Assembly: GCA_951640165.1 (NCBI GenBank)
Contig: OX621255.1
Coordinates: 27,564,001 to 27,628,000, forward strand
Direction of reading: 5' to 3'
From: Pseudoips prasinana
Taxonomy: Eukaryota > Arthropoda > Insecta > Lepidoptera > Nolidae
DNA: 64,000 bases
In this document: positions 52,968-63,686 of the stretch, piece after piece
How the letters are laid out: each line of letters begins with the position of its first letter
Numbering within the stretch: the stretch's first letter is position 1
Notes under the pieces: generated by a model
Told to the model about the DNA's origin: nothing
Seen by the model: only the letters and a program-made list of their open reading frames with translations
The model's database searches: none
Translations under genes and position numbers: made by a program

Positions 52968-54116
52968 TGAAATCGTCTATTTTATAAAGTGCGAAGAGAT
53001 AAATAGTTGTATTTATTGAATATATTTAATTTCATTGCATAATTTATATAATAACATATTTTTATAGTAGATATTAAGGTATAAACATGATGATTTATAG
53101 GTTTTTTACTTAATTAATGTGTTAAGATTGAATGTGCAATAGTTGTTCAGTTTCATTGTAACACAATTCCTTTAGCCAGGTCATAAGTGTCTTTTTACAG
53201 TAATAGTATAAGCATAATGTCGCCATGTTCAAAAATAACTTAGGTGATAATAAGTCCAAAACAAATGGTGGCATCCTGCCAGACCTACCGATTGTTGCCT
53301 CCATCAAAAAGTATCTCGGGGCCAAAACAAGTCAAACTATTATACTATATGACTAAAATTCGAATACAGACTTCCCGTTCAGAAATATCGAAATTTTAAC
53401 ATATACCACGACTCGACTAGAAATATCGCCATGTCAATGCCTGGGGGCGCCACCAATCAGAGATCTTAAAAGTATATATAGTTTTAGAGTACAATTAAAA
53501 CGGTTTCTTTTTAATTATCAAATTCAGTTTGAAGCAATAAATACTACTACCCCTCTAAAATCAAATATAGTCAAGTCTAAATAAATAAATAAAAATATTA
53601 TCAATTTCATAGCCAAGATAATTTATATAAAGTAATAGAAAACCGATCCGTCTTTACAGAAATGCTAAAGTAATGACGTGCAAAATTTCATTCAACATAA
53701 TCTAAATTCTTTTAACTTTTGAAGCATAATTACTCAGAAAACATAAAAATACACCAACGAGGTTACTGTCCCTATTATATTCCCAGACGGGTGACCTTGG
53801 AATCACCTGCAATGACCTTCTAGTTCAAAAACTAGGCAAATCTAGCATTTCTTGCAGGTTTTGTAGTCAAAAGATCATCAATTTTACTTTAGATACAGAT
53901 GATACGTGCTCCTTTGTATTTTAGACTACAATAGGTAGTCGTAGGTATTTCTACATTTCTAGACTTGGACCTTTAGAATAAGTATCTATATTTTGACATC
54001 TTGTATACCCAAACAAGTAAATAGAATGTTTTGACATCTTGTGTTTGGATATGACAAATAGAATCCATCAACGTAACATGTGATATGACCATTTAACATT
54101 GATTTACTATCTATGG
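52968..54116. other. Unassigned stretch
   Basis: The 67-codon minus frame at 53122-53325 starts at a TTG and shows no recognisable domain. AT-rich elsewhere. Confidence 0.35.
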
Positions 54117-54510
54117 CCTGCCTCGTTGGCCTAGCGGTAGCGTGTTCACCAGCAGAGAACGAGGTCCTGGGTTCAAATCCCGGGTCGAGCCAAAAAGTGA
54201 TTTTGGGACTTTTCTGTAAAAAGAAAAATTTCTCAGCATTAGCCTGAAGTCTGGGAGTTGGCGGTATTATACACCCATTTCCCGGAGAGCAAGTAAAGCC
54301 GTCGGTCCTCTACCTGAACTCTTTCCGGTCGTGTCGCCTAGGCGTCCCATCGGATCATGAGAGTGATGGAATAGTAATGAAAAGTGCTCCTGTGTTTACG
54401 CACACACTTGAGCACTATAATATGTCCCGCGCTGATGGCTAATCGCTGGTGAGACTGGTCGCCGTGGCCGAAATTCGGCTAAGAGGACATTATTAAATGC
54501 AAGAGGCCAA
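54117..54510 (+). mobile_element. SINE-2, near full length
   Basis: CTGCCTCGTTGGCCTAGCGG, CTGGGTTCAAATCCCGGG, GTCTGGGAGTTGGCGG, GAGCAAGTAAAGCCGTCGGT and TCGCCGTGGCCGAAATTCGG. The longest SINE-2 copy here. Confidence 0.86.
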
Positions 54511-54849
54511 CACGACGACAACGCTTATGTACAAAAGTAGTCGTGTATTTCTATTTTCTAAGCCAAATAAAATAAAGGTATTAGATATTTGGATCTACAC
54601 GTAAGTTTATTCGGAATCAGCTACTAAAGTCAATATTGAACAATAATTTTCTCAAATTTATTAAGAGCGCGTGAATTTCCCGTGAGATGAAACAATCGAG
54701 TTTGTTAGAGATAATTTCGATCCTCTGGGGATCTGCTTTATGTCATGATTCTGAATTCGAGATCTAATGGTGGATACAATTGCGTTCACAAGTTCAGTAG
54801 CAACTGCTACTGAATTAGTGACGAATATATTAGATTATTTTACAAGTAG
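54511..54849. other. Unassigned stretch
   Basis: AGTAGCAACTGCTACT (about 54795-54811) is a small palindrome; otherwise nothing. Confidence 0.35.
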
Positions 54850-55075
54850 AACTTCTTTACGCACGCTTAGCTTGGGGGGGGGGGGGGGGGGTAAGCTGTT
54901 GAATGGGTGACGAGAGCTTGACGAAAAGTATGATCGAGCAAGGCGAACGAAAGTTGAGAGGGAGATATAAGCTAGTGAAGATAGAAAGAGAGAGAGTTAC
55001 GTTTCGTATATTACTATAGGGGCAAGAGAGAGAGGAGCGAGCACACATTTTCCTTCTCTCTTTCTCTCATAGCCA
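54850..55075 (+). repeat. Dispersed repeat with a G18 run
   Basis: CTTTACGCACGCTTAGCTTG, then 18 G (54874-54891), TGAAGATAGAAAGAGAGAGA and GGGGCAAGAGAGAGAG. Homologous, inverted, to 52455-52610. The outer CTTTACGCACGC matches the complement of the other copy's end, suggesting a terminal repeat. Confidence 0.6.
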
Positions 55076-56329
55076 GTTATGTTTGTAAGTATACTTCGAT
55101 CGTGAAGTCTAAACACACTCAATCCTTTTAATGGTACATATATACATACAGCACGAACATTCTATTGTCTTTATAATAACAATAATAAAACTACTGTACA
55201 ACAGCGCTAAGAACCTAACATAATGAACGATAATCATAATGATAATATATGTATTTTACTTCACCATTAAGCGTTTGGTATCACCAACCAGGGCTCACGT
55301 TCATCAATGTTTATATATGTTAGACTTAGACTGTTAAGTGCAAGTTTTCCATAAAATTTCTCGCCCGCTCTAACTGATGAATTCAAAGTAGACACGTCCT
55401 TACTTCACTCTTGCGTTCATAGTTACGTTTGGTACTGAACTAAAAAACTTTCCAAAATTATTACACACATCTAATACTGCAAATTGATGCCTAGGAGAGG
55501 TGACATAAATTTAATTCCGAAGATTCCTAATTTAAGCCTTATCTATTTATTTTTGTCCAGCGTATTTGCAATAAAATATCCCTCCTGAAATGGCAGCCAT
55601 CACGGAGTCTACCTGCCGAGCCGTCAACAAAAATTTTATACTTCAATTAAATGAGTGCCGCAAACACGAGGGTTATTTACATTTGGACGATATTATTTAA
55701 GAAAATATTCTGATTAGATTATTATTTTACAACTTAAAACGGTGTTTCGATATACTGCTTACTTTTTCAAAATCAATAGTTTTACTAATCAATTTTCTTT
55801 GAGAATGTACTAAAATTACATATACGGACGTACTGTTTTCAAAAAATAACTTAATAAAAATACTTCCTACGTCGTAGTACGTAGTCTACCACCTTCTCCA
55901 AATGAAGTCCAAACTGAAGCCTTTGCTTTATTTTAAACATACAGACTAGGTTAGCGGTTAGGCATTATAAATTGTTACATGAGCATTTTGTATTGAACCC
56001 ACTAATGCACTTTTGAACGCCTACTGATTTTCAAGCATATTCTTGTAGTTATATTATTATACTTACTGATGCTACCTGGGTAAAATACTTATCTGGATTG
56101 ACTTTATTGTGTTGTGTATGAAATTATTAAATTGAAGATAAGAATTAATGCATATTACTCCTAATGTAGCAAGTAAAGACTAAGGGTCTTAAAATGTATC
56201 AAGCAAGATAATTACCACGTGAAATCAACGACTTAGGCACGACAGTACCAAAGACAAAGAACAAATAACAAAACTGGTTTTTTTTTCGAAAATATGCTAA
56301 ATTTAGTCAATTATATCATCACGCAATCT
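55076..56329. other. Unassigned AT-rich stretch
   Basis: No gene, RNA gene or repeat copy could be supported over about 1.25 kb. Confidence 0.4.
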
Positions 56330-56450
56330 CATCCCGTGGGGCGCGTAGAAATCGACCGAGGTAATACCTGACAGAGAACGGGCAGCAGCGTTTTTCTGTG
56401 TACTATGACCCTCATACTGCGATCGCCAACCCATCTAACAAGCGTATCAA
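56330..56450 (+). repeat. Dispersed repeat related to 22440-22540
   Basis: CATCCCGTGGGGCGCGTAGA, GAGAACGGGCAGCAGCGTTT and CTGCGATCGCCAACCCATCT match the inverse of the 22-kb copy. Confidence 0.5.
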
Positions 56451-57204
56451 TCCATAAATGAGTTCATATATATATACAAATACAAATCCAATTTTAAAAT
56501 ATATTCTAATTGTAAGGATTGAGAACTAGGACGATGAAAATTCAAACGCACATTATCAAATCTATGCGGAATTTCTCGCAAAGCGTTCCATTAAGCTAGT
56601 GAATTTGTGTTTGGAACCATTGTTTCTCTAACTTTACAATAGCGTATCGCCTTTTGAATTTGTTTAAAATTGATTTGTAATCTTAAATAAATAAGACTCA
56701 ATTTTGGGTTGATTTGTAATGATCATGGTATGAAGCGGTCATGGCACTGAGGGTACGATTCTCCTGGGACCAGTTTTGTTTTTTGTTACGATTCTAGATT
56801 TATAATGCAATGGAGGGTTCATTTATTTGTTAATTTTGTTTCACTTGTTTTTCCACTTGGGTACAATTTTCCGGATGTAATTGAATTATTAAAATTAAGT
56901 CGTGACTTTGAGTAATTCAATTATTTTGGTTCCTACGGTTTTTGTCTTGTTTACAGAGTTAATTTTTTATATGATAAAGATCACACAGCGTAGACCATAC
57001 AACGCTTCTGTAGCACATTAGGGATGTTCGCTGAACGCGTTTTTGACTACTATGAGCAAAAGGTGTGCATCCGTGGCGAGCAGGGAGCTTTCAAGTCCAA
57101 AAGTATGCTGGCCATGATTGCAGACAGCCTGGACCGCATTTATGTAAATCACTGCTGTGATACTTCGCATAAAGTGGCTCAGCAATGATAGTAACATACA
57201 ATGT
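56451..57204. other. Unassigned stretch
   Basis: A GC-balanced block at 57010-57180 looks partly coding but was not identified. Confidence 0.35.
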
Positions 57205-57452
57205 CGGGCCTGTTGGCGTGGTTGGCAAATGCTTGCTTTTCACGCCGGAGGTCGTGGGTTCGATTCCCACCCAGGATAGATATTTGTGTCCATGAACATG
57301 TCTGTATATCCTGAGTCTGGGTGTAATTATCTGTATAATATGCATTTACAAAAGAAAAGTAGTATATGTAATATATCAGTTATCTGGTTTCCATAGTACA
57401 AGCTTTGCTTAGTTTGGGATTGGCCGTGTGTAAATAATGTCCCACGATATAT
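57205..57452 (+). mobile_element. SINE-1, near full length
   Basis: GGGCCTGTTGGCGTGGTTGG, GGGTTCGATTCCCACCCAGG, GAGTCTGGGTGTAATTATCT and CATAGTACAAGCTTTGCTTA. The best preserved SINE-1 head. Confidence 0.88.
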
Positions 57453-57889
57453 TTATTAAAAAAAAATGTTATTTTAGTTTTTAATATTAACATAGGCCTA
57501 AGTTTTCGTTAGAAAAGAATAGAATATAGAATACATTTATTTGCCAGAAACACGGTACAAGGTTGTTATAAATACATCGATCAGCATGTTTCACCGACAC
57601 ACCGGCATGCAAAAGGTTACATAAGAATTACATAATATTAATAACTAATAGTTCTTATGTATAACCCAAAATGAGTCATGGTCACTCGACAAGAAAGGGT
57701 TTATTATTATTATGGCTTTATCGGTGCCTGCAATTCGCGGACGCTCTTTTTGTAATGAAATGACTAAGGTAACTACTACGCCAACCACAATTATGATGTG
57801 TTTTACCGAACTACTGAAAGTAAATATGATTAATAATAATGATTTTGAATGTAGGTATGTACCCAATGTAATGTATGTTGCCGGCTGTA
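57453..57889. other. Unassigned; possible LINE 3' end at 57505-57640
   Basis: AGAATAGAATATAGAATACA followed by TTTATTTGCCAGAAACACGG looks like an inverted CR1-type microsatellite tail. Confidence 0.4.
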
Positions 57890-58318
57890 TACATTATACA
57901 CCAATTGTAGCTCTATCACCATGGGCCTTATCCGGCGACTCAAGGTCACCCAAAGAGCAATGGAAAGGGCTATGCTTAGAGTTTCCCTGCGAGATCGAAT
58001 CAGAAATGTTGAGATCCGCAGGCGAACCAAAGTAACCGACAAAGCCGTAAGAATTGCCAAGCTGAAGTGGCAGTGGGCAGGGCACATAGCTCGTAGTACC
58101 GACGGCCGCTGGGGCAGAAATGTTCTCGAGTGGCGACCACGAACCGGAAGACACAGCGTGGGCAGGCCCCCTACAAGATGGACCGATGATCTTGAGCGGG
58201 TCGCTGGAAATCGGTGGATGCGGATAGTGCAAGACCGGCAATTGTGGAGATCTTTGGGGGAGGCCTTTGTTCAGCAGTGGACGTCTTTCGGCTGATATGA
58301 TGATGATGATGATGATGT
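57890..58318 (+). pseudogene. RTE-like LINE ORF2 C-terminus
   Basis: The 124-codon frame 57921-58295 reads MGLIRRLKVTQRAMERAML, LRDRIRNVEIRRRTKVTD, LKWQWAGHIARSTDGRWG, RRPPTRWTDDLERVAG-like and LWRSLGEAFVQQWTSFG, then stop and (ATG)n. No inactivating change in this piece, but the copy is severely 5'-truncated. Confidence 0.82.
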
Positions 58319-58566
58319 AGCTCTATCATAGCCCTACTAGACGGATCGACAAAACCACGCAGCCCTTAAATAATAACTAGCCATTTTGAATTTACTTACT
58401 AAGTTTATTCTATAATGGAGATCCTGTTGTCTGCTGTGTTACCTGTTAGAAAATACAAACAATTAGTAAATCATAATTCAACGGGTATCTAAGTAATTTA
58501 AAGTCTTGTTAAGGTTGAATTAATTGACCATTACCAACTTACAGATTAGTTATATGATTAGTAAAT

Positions 58567-58697
58567 TATTTCCTATTTGTTATTCGGATATACATATAAG
58601 CTATAGTAATACAAAGTTTCATCAAAATCTGTTCAGTAGTTGTTGCGAGAAAGACTATCCATACTCACAAACTATCGCATTTATAATATTGGTAAGA
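58567..58697 (-). mobile_element. Hel-A fragment
   Basis: ATACATATAAGCTATAGTAA, TCATCAAAATCTGTTCAGTA and CAAACTATCGCATTTATAAT; no CTAG end. Confidence 0.6.
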
Positions 58698-58733
58698 TTT
58701 AATTCTACTGAATTATATTGTTATTATTTTAAA

Positions 58734-58910
58734 CTAGCTGTGCCCCGCGGTTTAACCCGCGTTAAACCTTAGAAGTTATATCCTATGTGTTAAGCCAGGG
58801 TGTCAGCTTACTCCATACCAAATTTTATTATAATCGCTCCGGCCGTTTAAACGTGAAGAAGTAACAAACATACACACTCACAAACTTACGACTTTATAAT
58901 ATTAGTATGA
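58734..58910 (-). mobile_element. Hel-A Helitron, complete
   Basis: CTAG at 58734, GCCCCGCGGTTTAACCCGCG hairpin, TCATACTAATATTATAAAGT terminus at 58910; 177 bp. Confidence 0.84.
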
Positions 58911-59539
58911 TTACTAAGTAAGTTTAATATATAAATATAAATTTAATATAAATATTTTATTTTGTTAATATACTAAAACTGAAAACTACAACGTTTTTAA
59001 TTCCCAAGAAAGTCCAACTTTTACTTAGCAACTATCGTATCCAAAATAAAATTTATAAAACACATAAATCTAACCGTTTGCTACTAAGATAAACCCCGGT
59101 ATGGTTTGAGCCTTTAGAACAATTTAATTCCACCGTTTTAAGAATGACTAAGGCTAACACAGAACCGGTACCGGAAATTAACTGTCCCATAAATAAGTTT
59201 TAACTGATTTATTTTTCAATCCCAGCTGAAAGGGACCGTTTATATCGTCGATCGATATTTTAATAACCCGAATTTTCAATTGTGCACGAGGCGAAAACAC
59301 TTTTATTAAATTATGAAATTTCGAAGCGAAGAATTAATATTTTATAGAAATTATAACCATTCAAATCTATTATACGGTGTCGTAGTCAACAAGGAACCCT
59401 TTGATTCTGCCATGTCCGTCTATCTGTCTGTCGGCAGCTCCCCAGAGATGCTATGCTACTTTGCTATACTTCTACAGCAAAGTAGCAAGTTTTTGATATC
59501 CAACAATAATATTCATCGATCCATATTATAGTTTAAGTC
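58911..59539. other. Unassigned; small 11-bp hairpin
   Basis: GCTACTTTGCT and AGCAAAGTAGC (about 59454-59485) flank a 10-nt loop. No gene. Confidence 0.45.
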
Positions 59540-59600
59540 CGTGTCGTCCCCCAAGGTTCTCATCTGGGCCCAGTATTATTCAACATTTAAGTAGTAGATG
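59540..59600 (+). pseudogene. Reverse transcriptase motif fossil
   Basis: Translation gives VVPQGSHLGPVLFNI, the RT box-B motif of jockey/R1-type LINEs, without other RT sequence nearby. Confidence 0.6.
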
Positions 59601-59846
59601 TAATTTTTTTTTTATTACTTATTTGGTGTATTTGTTATATTTTATGTATAAAACGGAGAGCCCGCAACATAATAATAATAATTTAGAAAGAGTGACGTCA
59701 GCAACGCAACTATATAGTTGGTTTCTTCCACCGAGGGCTGACAAGAACAGTAAAACTCAATGATAGGTTTTACAACGTTTTTTTCACGAAAAACCATAAC
59801 AATAATTACAGAAAGACGACTTCAACAAGAATGATTCATTGCTTTT

Positions 59847-60285
59847 TAGGGTTCCGTAGCCAAATGGCAAAAAACGGAAACCCTTATAGATTCTGTCTGT
59901 CTGCCTTTCTGTCCGTATGTTACAGCCACTTTTTTCCGAAACTATGAAATCTATAATGTTGAAACTTGGTAAGTAGACGTATTCTGTGAACCGCATTAAG
60001 ATTTTCATAGAAAAATTGAAAAAATACAATTAACTTTGGGGGTTTCAATAGTTTGCGCGTGAGACACTTCCAAAGTGGTAAAATGAGTTGCCTCCCCCCC
60101 CCTCTTGTAACTAAAAATTTGTTTGAACGAGATCTAGTAAGTAGTTTTTTTAAAGATTTTATTTAATAAATCGTAAACCGCAGTTCACCTTTCCTTTAAC
60201 CACCTTAAATATATTAATGAAAAAAAAACATATTGCTACGGAACCCTTCATGGGTGAGTCCGACTCGTACTTGATCGCTTTTTTA
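59847..60285 (-). mobile_element. CGGCCAAG-family repeat, nearly complete
   Basis: TTTTTAGGGTTCCGTAGCCA at one end and TACGGAACCCTTCATGGGTG, GAGTCCGACTCGTACTTG at the other; the inverse of 34062-34671, with a C run near 60095 where the other copy has a G run. Confidence 0.68.
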
Positions 60286-60632
60286 TATGACATTTACAAT
60301 TAGCCTTGGTGGCTTTCACTGCTTCACCGGGATATAGAGGCGAGCGACTGCTTAAGCCGTCTAACAGATAAAACTACAAATTAAGTACCCGCGCCGGAAG
60401 GCCTCTCTTTGGGGTTCGCGCCTCGACACTGGTTGGTTACTAGCGGGTTAGTCATCAGTCATTAAACTAAGCCATGTCTAAATTGATGGTGTCCCATGCA
60501 AGGACGGATCGGCCGTACCTAAGTCATCTTTTATCCAACTTCACGGTAAACGGAAATGGAAGTGACGTAATCATCTTCTAATCTATTCATTATGTACCAT
60601 GGATTTAAGCTAATAATATTCAATTTATTTCT
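60286..60632. other. Unassigned stretch
   Basis: GC-balanced, without a frame or repeat match that I can support. Confidence 0.35.
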
Positions 60633-60852
60633 GTCGTGGGTTCGATTCCCACCCAGGACAGATATTTGTGTGCATGAACATGTCTGTATGTCCTGATTCG
60701 GGGTGTAATTTATCTATATAAGTATGTATTTACAAAATTAAAGTGGTATATGTATTAAATAGTATAGTTATCTGGTTTCCATAGTACAAGCTCTGCTTAG
60801 TTTGGGATCAGATGGCCGTGTGTAAAGAATGTCCTAGAATATTATTATTATT
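60633..60852 (+). mobile_element. SINE-1, head truncated
   Basis: Starts at the B-box (GTCGTGGGTTCGATTCCCAC) and runs to the normal tail (CAGATGGCCGTGTGTAAAGA). Confidence 0.78.
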
Positions 60853-60907
60853 TAGTCTGACTATAGAGAATGTAACTGGTTGAATCATATTTACATTACA
60901 ATACAGT

Positions 60908-61040
60908 AAGGTGATCTGGTGCAATGATTAAGGCAATCGCTTCGCTCTGCACCTTCGTGTTCTGGGTTCGATTCACACACGAGAGAGGTATTTATGCTTG
61001 TGTGACTACCCAAGTCGCGAACAAGATACGGTGCATCTAC
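60908..61040 (+). mobile_element. tRNA-headed SINE-like unit
   Basis: AGGTGATCTGGTGCAATGAT (A-box side) and GTTCTGGGTTCGATTCACAC (B-box) with TTTATGCTTGTGTGACTACC downstream. A different head from the other families. Confidence 0.55.
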
Positions 61041-61044
61041 AATA

Positions 61045-61510
61045 ATTAGCGATGGCGCGCGCATGTATAACAAAATACCCTCAGAAATAAAAAATGCTAA
61101 CTCAATTAACGTATTTAAAAAAAGGCTAGCAAATTACATAAAAACAAAAATACCTCTCTGATTATAATGATAAATGAACTTTATACAGAATCTAGATACC
61201 TACACTCATTCTCCTCAAATTTCTGTCTTATTTTAACTTGCTAAATATTACCTGTCATTTAATTTTAACTTATAGCTTTACACCTAGATAAGTAGGTATA
61301 ACATTGTTTAAATTTGTTATGATTAGATCCACGGAGCATAAATTGTCATTATGTTTTACTTTTCGTTATATGTTCATTTTAATGTTATTGTTTTACTATG
61401 TATGTACCTATGCCAACGAACATATATTATTATAATTTTGTTTATATCTAAGTTCTCATGTGAGTGACGTATGTCTTACTGAGAATAAATGTCTTTAAAC
61501 TTTTTTTGAC
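61045..61510 (+). pseudogene. LINE ORF2 C-terminus and 3' UTR
   Basis: RMYNKIPSEIKNANSINVFK and KRLANYIKTKIPL before the stop near 61158; an AT-rich 3' UTR ends AATAAATGTCTTTAAAC. Similar in type to 20895-21600. Confidence 0.62.
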
Positions 61511-61597
61511 TTAACTCTTAAGATTCAGGGAATAGTAGGTTTGTGTATTTGTGTATGCACTATTCAACACAGTATTGGAGTGTGCTTACATAATATA

Positions 61598-61695
61598 CAC
61601 TGGTCTGTTGGTCTAGTGCTCAGTGACGCGACTGTTAAGCCATAGGTAGTTAGATCGATCCCCACCCAGAAAATATATTTACAGAAAATTTACCG
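61598..61695 (+). mobile_element. SINE-5 head fragment
   Basis: GTCTGTTGGTCTAGTGCTCA and AGTTAGATCGATCCCCACCC; the tail is lost. Confidence 0.6.
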
Positions 61696-61709
61696 CATTT
61701 ATTTAAATA

Positions 61710-62001
61710 CTAGCTGTGCCCCGCGGTTTTACCCGCGTTAAATTTAATGTAATAGCGTGATATTATGTAGCCTATATGTTGACCAGACCTCTTAGTTATA
61801 TTCATGCAAAATTTCAAGAAAATCCATGCAGTACTTTTTGAGTTTAGCCCGGACATACATACAGAAAAACAGACACACAGCCAAAATTCCTAAAAACTAT
61901 ATTTTTGGCTTCGATATAGATTGTAGATAGCCCAAAGTATTCTTTAAAAAATATTCAATGTACAGTTTTGACTTTCCTATGATTTTATTATAATGTATAG
62001 A
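61710..62001 (-). mobile_element. Hel-B Helitron, complete
   Basis: CTAG at 61710, TC terminus at 62001; 292 bp. TTGGCTTCGATATAGATTGT and AATGTACAGTTTTGACTTTC give the unduplicated Hel-B order. Confidence 0.86.
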
Positions 62002-62171
62002 TTATTCTATTCTCATGTTTAAAGTAAAAATATAACTATTAATTATATTTTAAATGATAACTGTTAGTAACATTTCCTTAATATGTAACCAATAACTTAT
62101 ATGTTTGGCCTAACCGTTGATGTAAGTTTGTTAATAGTTAAACAAATAAAAAAATATATTTATTCGGCGGC

Positions 62172-62428
62172 CGTCACCGTAGCCTAGTTGGTAGTGCTCC
62201 TGCCTACGAAGCTGGTGGTCCTGGGTTCGAATCCCGGTAAGTGCAAATATTTGTGTGATGAGCACGAATATTTGTATCTGATTCATGGATGTTCTCTGTG
62301 TATTTAAGTATTTATCTATCTATATAAGTATGTATATCGTCGTCTGGTACCCATAGTACAAGCTTTGCTTAGTTTGGGGCGAGGATGATCTGTGTGACAT
62401 TGTCCCTAGATATTATTATTATTATTCT
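62172..62428 (+). mobile_element. SINE-6, full length
   Basis: The head GGCCGTCACCGTAGCCTAGT and GGTCCTGGGTTCGAATCCCG, then GTGTGATGAGCACGAATATT, TATATAAGTATGTATATCGT, CCATAGTACAAGCTTTGCTT and a GTCCCTAGATATTATTATT end. Confidence 0.82.
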
Positions 62429-62457
62429 TTGTTTGGGTGTAAGTTATTTATAAAACA

Positions 62458-62546
62458 TCGTCATCATCAGCCTGATTTCGTGTACTGATGGACAAAAGCA
62501 TGTTATAACGTTGCCATTTGGAGGGTTTGCCGTACTCACCGCGCTA
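62458..62546 (-). mobile_element. LINE 3' end fragment (RTE-like)
   Basis: ATCGTCATCATCAGCCTGAT, TACTGATGGACAAAAGC and AACGTTGCCATTTGGAGG; a related piece lies at 24200-24250. Confidence 0.5.
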
Positions 62547-62548
62547 TA

Positions 62549-62940
62549 CAACATGTAACGTAATTAAGGCACACCCTCAAACACCCCAATTAGAATATTA
62601 TATTGTTATCGTAATACATGCACTGAATTTTAAATTTAACATTTATATGCATTGTTATGTACTAAATAAGTTTCTTGGAATAAAGTTTTTTTTTCTTTAT
62701 TTTGTGTTGAATGATGGAATTTGTGTGAATACAAATAAAACTGCTATTTAAAAGTCTTATTTCTTTTACTTACGGTCCATTTCGATTTGTTTTGACTGTA
62801 CTGGGTTAATATAATGATAATTTCCGTAGTTTTAATTATTATGGAAAAAAAATACCTATACTAAAAATGATATAAATCGATTCAGTAAACGATTCTGAAC
62901 AAACTATTTTCAGGATGTGCGTTAATTAAGTTACATGTTG
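62549..62940. mobile_element. Tc1/mariner-like MITE, copy 2
   Basis: Ends CAACATGTAACGTAATTAAG and GCGTTAATTAAGTTACATGT(TG). 392 bp, inverted relative to 36990-37383. TA at the left flank, TT at the right. The 77-codon frame inside is incidental. Confidence 0.82.
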
Positions 62941-63034
62941 TTTATGGGCTCATGAAACTAAACAACTAAAACAAAAGCAGTTTGTAAAGTAGGTACTTAC
63001 AAAAATAATTTTCTTGCTCCCCGTACAATATTCA

Positions 63035-63292
63035 CCAGCGCTCACAGCCAGATGATCTCACCAGTCCATAAGTGATTGGCGAGGTTAAGTAACTAGGCTC
63101 GCGGTCAGCCCATAGATGGGTGACCGCCAAAGTGGTTAAATTTCTGAGGGTCTCCGTGCTTCGGAGGGAACGTTAAGCTGTCGGTCCCGGTTGTAGCAAT
63201 TAGGCAACAGTCGTTAAGCCATGTCAGAGGCCTAATGGGCGGCTTGAACAACTCTGACATTAGGGTAACCACTGCCCATACGATAACTAAGT
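63035..63292 (+). mobile_element. 5S-SINE, full length
   Basis: GCGAGGTTAAGTAACTAGGC, CGCGGTCAGCCCATAGATGG, GTGACCGCC, then GCTTCGGAGGGAACGTTAAG and GGTAACCACTGCCCATACGA. It aligns along its length with 45165-45420. Confidence 0.77.
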
Positions 63293-63352
63293 AATTACCA
63301 ACCGATTGTTATTCTTGTATGGGCATTTTATATATTTTTTGTATATTTTGCA

Positions 63353-63686
63353 CTAGCTGTGCCCCGCGGTTTTACCTGCGTTTAATTTTATAAATTATCA
63401 CAGTACCTTCCCCGTAGGTGGTAGCGTGATAATATGTAGCCTATATGTTGACCCAACCTCTTAGTAATATTCATGCAGAATTTGAAGTAAATCCATGCGG
63501 TACTTTTTGAGTTTAGGCCATACATACATACAGGTTTGTCTGTATGTATGAACGGACTAAACTCAAAAATTCTAAAAACTATATTTTTGGCTTCCATATC
63601 AATTGTAAATCACGCCCCAAGTATCATTTTCAAAAAATATTCAATGTATAGTTTTGACTTTCCTACGATTTTATTATATGTATAGA
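63353..63686 (-). mobile_element. Hel-B Helitron, complete, with an internal fold-back
   Basis: CTAG at 63353, TC terminus at 63686; 334 bp. Between 63504 and 63569 an inverted duplicate of its own TTTTTGAGTTTAG...CATACATACAG segment is present. Confidence 0.86.
63504..63569. repeat. Bulged hairpin inside Hel-B
   Basis: Inner arms CATACATACAG / CTGTATGTATG with a 6-nt loop; outer arms TTTTTGAGTTTAG / complement; bulges between. Confidence 0.85.

Noticed and set aside
53122..53325. 67-codon minus frame as a small host protein
   Set aside because: TTG start, no domain, no splice or promoter evidence; kept as unassigned.
62518..62751. 77-codon plus frame
   Set aside because: Lies within the Tc1-like MITE and has no domain.
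62549..62940. Autonomous Tc1/mariner transposon
   Set aside because: Only 392 bp and no transposase frame, so it is a MITE.
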